Made by a program: the position numbers and the translations under genes. The notes under the pieces are model-generated. The model was not told where the DNA came from. It was given only the letters and a program-made list of their open reading frames with translations, and did not search any database. This document shows, piece by piece, positions 52,775 through 60,134 of a stretch of 63,876 nucleotides of DNA. The DNA lies in NCBI RefSeq assembly GCF_002264395.1, contig NZ_NFVA01000037.1, positions 1 to 63,876 on the forward strand, read 5' to 3'. Positions within the stretch are counted from its first letter, which is position 1; each line of letters opens with the position of its first letter. The stretch is from Paenibacillus sp. VTT E-133291. Its GTDB lineage: Bacteria > Bacillota > Bacilli > Paenibacillales > Paenibacillaceae.

Positions 52775-52828
52775 AAAGGAGGCCGTTCCAAAAGTAGTTT
52801 TTTTACTACTTGGGTGTGGCTCTCTTCT
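52775..52828 (+). terminator. Terminator-like hairpin from the dispersed repeat family
   Basis: Inner stem AAGTAGT / ACTACTT around a T-rich loop, with outer AGAGNNNGGCC-like pairing to GGCTCTCTT. It carries CCGTTCCAAAAGTAG, a degenerate member of the CTGTCTCAAAAGTAG family. Confidence 0.55.
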
Positions 52829-52882
52829 TGTTATCCTGTAAATGACGTTCCAAATGATGATCCAAGTGAAGCCCCAATAGAA

Positions 52883-53072
52883 CAATTAGGGAATTTCTCC
52901 CTAAAATTAAGAGGTTATTGGTCAGTAGACTGATAATTCGGGAAAAATTCCCTTAAATTCCTCTGATTTGATGAAAATCAAAGGGATTAGCCTAATTTAT
53001 AGGGAGGAATCCCCTAATTTCATTCATTATTAGTGAATACCGATTATTTATAGGGAGTTTTTCCCTAATTAG
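52883..53072. repeat. Composite palindromic repeat, copy B (R-R-F-F)
   Basis: Four imperfect-palindrome units like those at 12481-12670: reverse at 52883-52906 and 52935-52959, forward at 52994-53020 and 53043-53072. Centre spacings are about 53, 60 and 51 bp, nearly the same as in copy A. Core of a forward unit: TATAGGGAG then TTCCCTAATTAG. No ORF fits. The element sits between convergent genes and is flanked on both sides by hairpins of the CTGTCTCA family. Confidence 0.72.
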
Positions 53073-53116
53073 TGTTAATACATCAAGTGAGAGCCTGTTG
53101 CTTGGATTATCATATG

Positions 53117-53161
53117 AAAAAAGCTGTCTCATAAGTAGCGTTCACTACTTATGAGACAGCT
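53117..53161 (-). terminator. Perfect 17-bp hairpin terminator (CTGTCTCA family)
   Basis: AGCTGTCTCATAAGTAG pairs perfectly with CTACTTATGAGACAGCT around a 6-nt loop, followed on the minus strand by a T-run. It ends transcription of the GNAT gene just to its right. Confidence 0.9.
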
Positions 53162-53172
53162 CCCTTTAAATA

Positions 53173-53703
53173 TTAGGTCCACTCTTGTTCCAAAGAAGAA
53201 TAAATAATCTCGTTGCACCATTGCTGATTACAGAATCTAGTCTCCCTAAGAACCCCGTCTTTAAACATCCCTGCTCTAATCATTACTTTCTCAGATTGCA
53301 CATTCTCGGCGTTGGCATAAGCAACAACCCTATGTGCATTAAGAGACTTAAAGGCATAACCTATCATGGACTTCACGGCTTCAGTTGCATATCCCATTTT
53401 CCAATAGTCCGGGAGTAGGACCCAACCCATTTCCCATTCTCTGATTTCTTCCCAGTTTAACTTGATACTGATATTACCGATGAGCTTCATATCCAGCTTT
53501 CTACATATTGCAAGATCATAATATTGCCGTGGATCATTTGTTGCTTGAGACAAGATAGAAAGGAAGTCATTTTTAATTTGTTGGGCATCAGGTGCAGTGT
53601 TCTCATACTTGTAGGATAGGGGATTTTGTTCTAGTTCTTCATAAAAAGAAGAATCACTGCTTGTATACCCTCTTAATATTAATCTGTCAGTTATTAATTC
53701 CAC
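53173..53703 (-). CDS. GNAT acetyltransferase, RimJ/RimL type
   Basis: A 176-residue acetyltransferase. The opening MELITDRLILRGYTSSD is typical of Acetyltransf_3, with VLLPDYWKMGYATEAVKSMI as acetyl-CoA loop and AHRVVAYANAENVQSEKVMI then GMFKDGVLRE at the end. These proteins acetylate N-terminal amines of ribosomal proteins or small molecules; the substrate is unknown here. The start is GTG 53703 with AGGAGTG upstream. It is unrelated in sequence to the GNAT domain of the neighbouring fusion. Confidence 0.83.
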   Translation of the reverse strand: MELITDRLILRGYTSSDSSFYEELEQNPLSYKYENTAPDAQQIKNDFLSILSQATNDPRQYYDLAICRKLDMKLIGNISIKLNWEEIREWEMGWVLLPDYWKMGYATEAVKSMIGYAFKSLNAHRVVAYANAENVQSEKVMIRAGMFKDGVLRETRFCNQQWCNEIIYSSLEQEWT

Positions 53704-53905
53704 GAAGATAACACTCCTAGTCTGCGATTGTGATGGCTATAAGGCTACACAGTAATTTCTTTTCGTTCCAATAGATTCCCTTTATTTTTCATAATATTTA
53801 CACATTATAAAAATATAAGATCACTAATCTTCCATTTTTATCTACTAAAATAGTGGAATTGTGATAAAGTAATAATGGTTTATTTACTAGAGGAGGATTT
53901 TGGAA

Positions 53906-55102
53906 ATGAAAGCTATTAAATGGAGTATTGCAGCAGTACTAGCAGTATCTATGTATGGTCCAATTCATACAGCGAAGGCAGCAGATGCAAATAGCACAAA
54001 TGTAGTGAACGAACAGTCAATTTCTAGCACGGATGATTTGATTTTTCAAATGGATTATACGGAGATGACTGTTGGTGACAAGGTACCTGTGCAGATTTTT
54101 GCAAAAGGGCCAGATGGCTCATCCGATCGTGTTCCTTTGTCTCAAGCAGATATGGTGATCGAGAAGCCTTACTTATTGCAAAAGCTGCCAGATGGCTCAA
54201 TGAAAGCAATAGCCGTTGGTGAAACAAATGTAACCGTACGTTCAGGAACTAATTCCAAAACGTTAAAGGTATCTATCAGTGCTGATAAGGACATCGAAAC
54301 AGGTGTATTAATCAGTGGCACGATGTATTTGCCTGTACAATCCACATTTAAGAGCTTGGGTGCAACTATTCAGACTAACACAGCCACTAAGACCTTTAGC
54401 ATTCGTCTGGGAGATTTGCCTATCCAACTTCAGCTAGGCAGTGATATTGCTATGGTGAATGGGAATAAGGTGAAAATGTCTGGTAAAGTGCAAACCGTGG
54501 ATGGAGGAGCTGTATTCCCTGCAACCCTCTTAAAAACTTCATTGGGAGCAGTGTTGGACTTTGGTGCTCATTATGAGTCTTTGAACATCAATTTCGGTAA
54601 AGCGGAGTTATTTGCTTATACGAAAAATACGTTAAAAATAGCTAAAAGAGAATCTCAAGGGGATCTCGCTAAGCTAATCGGAAAGACTTATTGGTTCAAC
54701 CAGTTTGACTCCGACTATAAATTCCAAAAAGCAACGATTGTTGATATTCTAGTGAACGACGATAATGAGTTTGCGATTTCTTTTAAATTGGCATCAGGTA
54801 AAGTTGTGGAGACTTATGATATGGAATATGATCAGGTCACTCGCATTCTAGCAAACAAAGAGTATTTCTTTACGTCTGATCCTACCAAAATCTATAAATG
54901 GTCAAATGCAACATGGGCTAAAATTAAGGCTGGTAAAATTTCGACAGGAATGACCAAACAGCAAGTAGAACTAAGCTGGGGAACCCCTATCGACAAATCA
55001 AGTCTATCCGGAAGTGGAATTACTGTAGAGACTTGGCGGTATGGAAATTATAACTATGTTACCTTTACGAATGGTGTTGTCTCCATGATTTACACGAACT
55101 AA
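53906..55102 (+). CDS. Secreted stalk-domain protein (copper amine oxidase N-like)
   Basis: A 398-residue exported protein. A Sec signal is cleaved near HTAKAAD, a Big-like segment (MTVGDKVPVQIFAKGPDG to GETNVTVRSGTNSKTLKV) follows, and then a copper-amine-oxidase N-terminal-like domain (MYLPVQSTFKSLGATIQTN, DIAMVNGNKVKMSGKVQTVD). The C-terminal 70 residues (KISTGMTKQQVELSWGTP) resemble a SmpA/BamE-like repeat. It is probably cell-surface associated. ATG 53906 follows GAGGAGG. Monocistronic with its own terminator. Confidence 0.78.
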   Translation: MKAIKWSIAAVLAVSMYGPIHTAKAADANSTNVVNEQSISSTDDLIFQMDYTEMTVGDKVPVQIFAKGPDGSSDRVPLSQADMVIEKPYLLQKLPDGSMKAIAVGETNVTVRSGTNSKTLKVSISADKDIETGVLISGTMYLPVQSTFKSLGATIQTNTATKTFSIRLGDLPIQLQLGSDIAMVNGNKVKMSGKVQTVDGGAVFPATLLKTSLGAVLDFGAHYESLNINFGKAELFAYTKNTLKIAKRESQGDLAKLIGKTYWFNQFDSDYKFQKATIVDILVNDDNEFAISFKLASGKVVETYDMEYDQVTRILANKEYFFTSDPTKIYKWSNATWAKIKAGKISTGMTKQQVELSWGTPIDKSSLSGSGITVETWRYGNYNYVTFTNGVVSMIYTN

Positions 55103-55134
55103 GTTATCTATATCTATCCGATTCTAAACAATAG

Positions 55135-55164
55135 GACGTCTTCATTCTCGAAGGCGTCTTTTTT
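55135..55164 (+). terminator. Rho-independent terminator
   Basis: GACGTCTTC pairs with GAAGGCGTC around a short loop, with six T residues following. Confidence 0.85.
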
Positions 55165-55286
55165 ATATTCTACAGGAACTTTTGAACGTCTTTAATCATA
55201 CAACCTGTCCTTGCAGCATATCTTTTGAAAGAAGCACTTTCAGAATGAAGTGTTGACTATTGTTGACCGAAATGAGGGGTTCATTC

Positions 55287-55475
55287 ATGGCAAAGTCAAA
55301 ACGTGGACATGCACTATGGAGTTTACCATCCAGGGGGAGGGGGACTTGTCCGGTCTGTCAGAGCACACGGATCAAACTGCTTTATCCAAAAAGAAAAACG
55401 GACGGGTCAGTCGTTAAGGTCTGTAAGCGTTGTGACAAGGCACCACAGACGAAAGTGGATGCAGTATTGGTGTAA
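55287..55475 (+). CDS. Small zinc-ribbon protein
   Basis: A 62-residue basic protein with two CxxC knuckles, CPVC and CKRC, 21 residues apart around IKLLYPKRKTDGSVVK, forming a rubredoxin-like zinc ribbon. Size and charge suggest binding to RNA, ribosome or polymerase, but I do not recognise a named family. ATG 55287 (MAKSKRGHAL) follows GAGGGG; the longer frame from 55260 is not needed. A large terminator hairpin follows 12 bp after the stop. Confidence 0.75.
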   Translation: MAKSKRGHALWSLPSRGRGTCPVCQSTRIKLLYPKRKTDGSVVKVCKRCDKAPQTKVDAVLV

Positions 55476-55486
55476 AAAAGTAACGC

Positions 55487-55548
55487 AAGGATGCCTAGTT
55501 GCAGCTATATGCATATTGCATGTAGGTACAACTAGGCATCCTTATTTT
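55487..55548. terminator. Bidirectional terminator
   Basis: A perfect 15-bp stem AAGGATGCCTAGTTG / CAACTAGGCATCCTT, with a 27-nt loop holding ATATGCATAT. T-rich on both sides, it serves the zinc-ribbon gene and the convergent purA-like gene. Confidence 0.85.
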
Positions 55549-55592
55549 GAAATATAAGAAAGTATACATTTCACAATATGCTGGGTATGAAA

Positions 55593-56882
55593 TTATTTCA
55601 GCGTACGATGAATGACCTGATCACGTCTAGGTCCCACAGAAACAGTAGAAATACGTATTCCAATAGACGTTTCAATAAAGTCGACGTAACTTTTAGCTTG
55701 CTCTGGCAGCTCGTCGAAGTTCGTGATATGGGAAATATCGCAGTTCCAGCCAGATAAATGCGTTATTATCGGTTTTGCTGTGTTTAGCTTATTTGTTGCT
55801 GGAAACTTGTCAGTGATATCCCCATTTTCAAGTTCATAGGCAACGCAAACCGGAATCTCATTCAAATAACCAAGAACATCCAGATTGGTCAACACAACCT
55901 CCGTTGCACCTTGCATCAGGCATCCATAACGTGTAGCTACAGCATCAAACCAACCCATACGTCTAGGACGACCCGTAGTTGCTCCGAATTCCCCAGCATC
56001 GCCACCTCTTGTGCGAAGTTCATCCGCTACAGGGCCTTCTAATTCAGATACAAAAGGTCCGGCACCAACACAACTGGAATATGCCTTCGTTACAGCGATA
56101 ACATTCGTGATGGCAGCCGCAGGTAGACCCGCGCCGACAGGTGCATATCCGGCAAGTGTCGATGATGAGGTAGAGTAAGGATAAATCCCGTGATCAGGAT
56201 CACGCAGAGCGCCTAACTGCCCTTCAAGCAGAATCGTCTCATCTTTTGCATAAGCTTCTTGCAGTATTTCTGTTGTATTGGCAACGTATGGTGTTAATTG
56301 CGCAGCTTCCTTTTGCAACTGAGCCATTAATTCCGAAACTTGGAAAGGGGCTTTCTTATACAAATGTTCGAGCAATATATTTTTTGAAGCAAGTAATTGT
56401 TCGAGACGTTTCTCAAGTTGGATAGGATCAAATAAATCCGCAACCTGTATGCCGAGCTTGGCATATTTATCCGCGTAGAATGGCGCTATCCCTCGCTTGG
56501 TTGAACCGAACCCTTGTGATCCAAGTCGTTCCTCTTCCAGCTCATCAAAACAACGATGGATCGAGAGTACGATTTGAGCACGCTCAGATACGTACAACTT
56601 CGGTTTTGGAACCCCTCTATCTGCTAATGCCTGCAATTCCTTTACTAATACTTCTGTATCAAGTGCTGTTCCTGGTCCAATAATGTTTGTAACTGAAGGG
56701 TAAAATACACCAGAAGGCAGCATATGAAGCGAAAATTTTCCATACTGGTTAATGATGGTATGACCAGCATTACTTCCACCTTGAAAACGAACTACATAGG
56801 AGGATTGAGCGGCTAATACATCCGTCATCTTCCCTTTGCCTTCATCTCCCCAGTTAGCTCCTACAATTGCGATTACAGTCAC
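55593..56882 (-). CDS. purA: Divergent adenylosuccinate synthetase (PurA paralogue)
   Basis: PurA joins IMP and aspartate with GTP. This 429-residue protein keeps the catalytic Asp and Lys in GDEGKGK, Asn and His in SNAGHT, and GATTGRPRRMGWFD. It departs from the usual sequence at other conserved loops: GANWGDEG (usual GxQWGDEG), GSTKRGIAP (usual GTTxRGIGP), EGQLGA (usual EGAQG) and GAGPFVSE (usual GDGPFPTE). It may be a second copy with altered substrate or regulation. The start is GTG 56882 after GGGAGG. It faces a LysR regulator. Confidence 0.82.
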   Translation of the reverse strand: MTVIAIVGANWGDEGKGKMTDVLAAQSSYVVRFQGGSNAGHTIINQYGKFSLHMLPSGVFYPSVTNIIGPGTALDTEVLVKELQALADRGVPKPKLYVSERAQIVLSIHRCFDELEEERLGSQGFGSTKRGIAPFYADKYAKLGIQVADLFDPIQLEKRLEQLLASKNILLEHLYKKAPFQVSELMAQLQKEAAQLTPYVANTTEILQEAYAKDETILLEGQLGALRDPDHGIYPYSTSSSTLAGYAPVGAGLPAAAITNVIAVTKAYSSCVGAGPFVSELEGPVADELRTRGGDAGEFGATTGRPRRMGWFDAVATRYGCLMQGATEVVLTNLDVLGYLNEIPVCVAYELENGDITDKFPATNKLNTAKPIITHLSGWNCDISHITNFDELPEQAKSYVDFIETSIGIRISTVSVGPRRDQVIHRTLK

Positions 56883-56989
56883 GTAATTACCTCCCAAGCT
56901 TGTGATTGGCTACAGGTCTAAGTATAATGCTAGATATAACATTAGAAAAATTGATATATGTAATATCTATTATAAGGTGAGGTAATGAC

Positions 56990-57874
56990 TTGGAAATGGA
57001 CATCAACTTGGAATGGTATCGCTCTTTTTATTGGGTAGCACAAACAGGCAGCTTAACTGCGGCAGCAGAACGGCTGAATATCACACAACCAGCGGTGAGT
57101 CACACGATTAAGCAATTGGAAGAAAAAATGGGCGGACCCTTATTTTTTCGTACCTCTAGAGGGGTGGATTTAACAACAGAAGGAAAAGTACTGCTGCGAT
57201 TCATTGAGCAAGCCTTTCAGAATGTGGAGATGGGTGAGCGGGCGATAGCTGAAATGAACAATTTAAATAGCGGGGAGATTCATATCGGTGCAAGTGATAC
57301 CCTCTGCAAATATTACTTGTTATCATATCTCGAGCAATATCATGAACAATATCCTAGCGTACGTATTCATATTACGAATCGAACAACACCGGAAACGCTC
57401 ACGCTTTTAAAAGAAGGTAAAATTGATTTCGGTATCGTTAGCTTACCGGCATCAGACAAACAGATTGAATTTCGTAAGAGTACACGGCTCCAAGATTGTC
57501 TTGTAGGAGGCAAGGGCTTCCGTCATTTAGCGGATAATACAATGCCGCTTTCAAACATCAAGCAGTACCCATTATTATTTCTAGAGCCAGGAGGCAGCAC
57601 AAGAAAGTACATAGATGGGTTTCTTGCCTCCAATCATGTGACGATAACACCAGAGTTTGAACTTGGCAGTGTAGATCTTCTTGTTCAGTTCGCTTTGCGT
57701 GGCTTTGGTTTAGCTTTTGTTATTCGTGATTATGTAAAGGAAGAATTAAAAAGTGGGGAGCTTGTAGAAATTCCTTTAGATCCGCCATTTCCGGAGCGTA
57801 ACATCGGGATAGCGACGCTTCGAGGGGTTCCTCTCTCTGCTGCATCAAAGTCCTTTCTAACCTTATTGGACTAA
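56990..57874 (+). CDS. LysR-family transcriptional regulator
   Basis: A 294-residue LysR regulator. The N-terminal winged helix includes FYWVAQTGSLTAAAERLNIT then QPAVSHTIKQLEEKMGG, and the C-terminal half is a periplasmic-binding-like effector domain (GEIHIGASDTLCKYYLLSYL). It is divergent from the purA-like gene with about 107 bp between, so that gene is its most likely target. The start is TTG 56990 with AGGTGAGG at 7 nt; ATG 56996 two codons later is an alternative. Confidence 0.88.
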   Translation: MEMDINLEWYRSFYWVAQTGSLTAAAERLNITQPAVSHTIKQLEEKMGGPLFFRTSRGVDLTTEGKVLLRFIEQAFQNVEMGERAIAEMNNLNSGEIHIGASDTLCKYYLLSYLEQYHEQYPSVRIHITNRTTPETLTLLKEGKIDFGIVSLPASDKQIEFRKSTRLQDCLVGGKGFRHLADNTMPLSNIKQYPLLFLEPGGSTRKYIDGFLASNHVTITPEFELGSVDLLVQFALRGFGLAFVIRDYVKEELKSGELVEIPLDPPFPERNIGIATLRGVPLSAASKSFLTLLD

Positions 57875-57919
57875 ATTAATTCGGATTCGGGATCATACAC
57901 ATGAGGAGGAGGCTAAGCT

Positions 57920-59155
57920 ATGAGTGATATACTTGGTCGGCTACGCAAGGGATACGGGAAAAAGCTGCGTTCACTTCACACCTGGAACGGCTGGATCGTC
58001 GTGATATTGGCCTTGACTGGGCTTGTGCTAGTAGGCGGTTTCTGGCGAGGTTTCCTTGGTGAAGGCAGGGTATGGATTAAAGGCTTGCATATTGTGGTAG
58101 GAATCGCATCTATCCTTCCAGTGATCTATTATCTTCTGCTGGCCAGTAAACATTGGAAACAGCTAAAGGAAAAACCTTGGCAGCGGTTTAATGTACTTGT
58201 TGTGCTCTTTCTGTTGCTTGGGTGGTTCGTTTCTGGCGTATTGTTGTGGCAATTTCGTACGGTAGGACCGCAAGTATCAAATCTTGCATTGGTCGTTCAT
58301 GATGTCCTGACATGGATTGGACTGCCTTACATTATCTATCACTCATTGACTCGTGTGAAGTGGCTGAAGGAGCCGAATCGTCGGACCATCAAGAGCGAGG
58401 GGAATGTCATTACAACATCTCAGAATACTCCGCAGCCAGTCTATACACGTAGAGCTTTCATTCGAGGGACGATCGGTGTAGGGCTTGCCCTTACAATCGG
58501 CCCCTCATTTGTAAAATGGTTAGGCAGCTCGATTGGTAACATAGGTGGTAGCGAAACGATCGATAAATTAATCGAGAATGATCGCAATCAGCTGTTGCCA
58601 GCACCGCAGCCACTGGCAGCATCTTCACCGCCTCTTGGAGGTGGATCGCAGGGTCAATTCCGTGTTTATACTGTAACCCCTATTCCTGAGTTCACGAACG
58701 ATAATTGGTCCTTTAAGTTGGATGGTCTTGTTGATCAGAGCTTTACATGGAATTGGGAGCAATTCGTTCAGTTGCATCGGACGGTTCAAGTGAGTGATTT
58801 TCACTGCGTGACAGGTTGGTCCGTCTATAAGAATACCTGGGAGGGCATCAAGTTGAAGGATCTTCTGCAACGGGCTGGTGTGAAGTCTACTGCAAAGACA
58901 GTGAAGTTCTACTCAGGGGATGGGGTATATACTGATACTCTTACATTGGAACAAGCGGATATGGACGATGTTATGGTCGCGGTTATGCATGACGGGAAAC
59001 CGATTCCAAGCGATCTCGGTGGACCGGTTCGGCTAATTGTTCCCAAAATGTTCGCTTACAAGTCAGTGAAGTGGTTGAACCGGATTGAACTGATCGAGGG
59101 AGAGCATACAGGATATTGGGAGCAACGAGGATATTCGAATGACGCTTGGGTATGA
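57920..59155 (+). CDS. Cytochrome-b-like/molybdopterin oxidoreductase fusion
   Basis: A 411-residue protein joining two modules. Residues 1-150 have four predicted transmembrane helices with His20, His57, His127 and His141 as candidate haem ligands. Residues 175-195 contain RRAFIRGTIGVGLALTIG, which resembles a twin-arginine segment placed internally. Residues 245-411 are a sulfite-oxidase/YedY-type molybdopterin domain with the Mo-ligand Cys296 in DFHCVTGWS. It looks like an MsrQ-MsrP-like pair in one chain. GAGGAGG precedes the ATG. The substrate is not predictable. Confidence 0.85.
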   Translation: MSDILGRLRKGYGKKLRSLHTWNGWIVVILALTGLVLVGGFWRGFLGEGRVWIKGLHIVVGIASILPVIYYLLLASKHWKQLKEKPWQRFNVLVVLFLLLGWFVSGVLLWQFRTVGPQVSNLALVVHDVLTWIGLPYIIYHSLTRVKWLKEPNRRTIKSEGNVITTSQNTPQPVYTRRAFIRGTIGVGLALTIGPSFVKWLGSSIGNIGGSETIDKLIENDRNQLLPAPQPLAASSPPLGGGSQGQFRVYTVTPIPEFTNDNWSFKLDGLVDQSFTWNWEQFVQLHRTVQVSDFHCVTGWSVYKNTWEGIKLKDLLQRAGVKSTAKTVKFYSGDGVYTDTLTLEQADMDDVMVAVMHDGKPIPSDLGGPVRLIVPKMFAYKSVKWLNRIELIEGEHTGYWEQRGYSNDAWV

Positions 59156-59167
59156 AAATGAGATTTT

Positions 59168-59203
59168 AACCTTAATGGGCTTTGGGCCTGTTAAGGTTTT
59201 TTT
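59168..59203 (+). terminator. Rho-independent terminator
   Basis: The stem AACCTTAA / TTAAGGTT encloses an inner GGGC/GCCTG pairing and is followed by seven T residues. Confidence 0.85.
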
Positions 59204-59380
59204 GTGATTAGGGATGTAAACACAGAAATATTTCCATATATATAGAAGTGAATCAACGAGGGGCATAGATCATCTGCGGAAAATTAGTTTTTTTGTAAAT
59301 AAAAGGAGTATGGTGAGTTAGTTTCTGATAAAATAAAGCAAATGATGGAAAAAGTTACCGGATCGGTTAGGGAGGTGTTT

Positions 59381-60127
59381 ATGTTGAACGGTGCAAGATC
59401 CGTAAAGCTATTAGGACTTATAGTTGGCGTGGTGTTACTGAATATTATTGTTTTGTCACCAGGGCTATTAGGGCTCGAAATTGGGGGAGTAAGTGTTCTA
59501 GAGACCTCCTTTGGCGTGACATTAGTAGTGATCAGTCTTCTCGTTGTCCTCTATGGAAGTTATAATTTGCTGTTTAAACCTTCGGTGGCTCCACCTGTAA
59601 AAGAGATAAAGACGCATGAGGATTATATAGTAGCGCTATCGCAATACAGAAATGTAAAGGTGCTGAAGAAGGACATTACGCTGGCTTTGGATCAGGTCAT
59701 TCGGATGGAAAAGAAGAAAAACACGTTAATGGTTGTCCTTGGTCAGAGATTTGAGCAGTCGGAGTTAAGCTTTAAGAAGTTTATGGCAGTTAGTTGTGAA
59801 GTAGAGAAGCTCTTCTATTTGAATATCCGAGGGATTCTTAATAAGTTGAGTGTTTTTGACGCTTCAGAATTCACTCTTTTTGCCAGCCAGCAGAGAACTG
59901 CGCAGTTCTCAGAAAAACTGGTGCAGAAAAAAACAGCTCTTTACCATGAGTATTTGGCTTATGTAACGGGGTATCTCGGAGCAAACGAAGAAATTTTGCT
60001 GAAGTTAGATCAATTGCTACTTGAAATATCGTTACTAGACAGCACGAATTATAAAGATGTTGAAGAAATGCCTTGTATGAAGGAGATCGATGAATTGATC
60101 AAACAGACGAAATTTTATAAGCAATGA
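59381..60127 (+). CDS. Two-helix membrane protein with long helical domain
   Basis: A 248-residue protein with two transmembrane helices near the N-terminus (LLGLIVGVVLLNIIVL and TLVVISLLVVLYGSYNLL) and about 180 residues of helical, coiled-coil-prone sequence in the cytoplasm. No enzyme motif is visible. XpaC-like proteins that accompany TelA in Bacillus have similar topology, but I cannot confirm that family. ATG 59381 follows GGGAGG; the frame opens at 59342 without a ribosome site. First gene of a three-gene operon with the SBP-VWA and TelA genes. Confidence 0.68.
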   Translation: MLNGARSVKLLGLIVGVVLLNIIVLSPGLLGLEIGGVSVLETSFGVTLVVISLLVVLYGSYNLLFKPSVAPPVKEIKTHEDYIVALSQYRNVKVLKKDITLALDQVIRMEKKKNTLMVVLGQRFEQSELSFKKFMAVSCEVEKLFYLNIRGILNKLSVFDASEFTLFASQQRTAQFSEKLVQKKTALYHEYLAYVTGYLGANEEILLKLDQLLLEISLLDSTNYKDVEEMPCMKEIDELIKQTKFYKQ

Positions 60128-60134
60128 AAGGGCG

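Noticed and set aside
55303..55557. 84-codon alternative frame over the zinc-ribbon gene
   Set aside because: The zinc-ribbon frame has two CxxC motifs and a good ribosome site; the alternative runs through a terminator.
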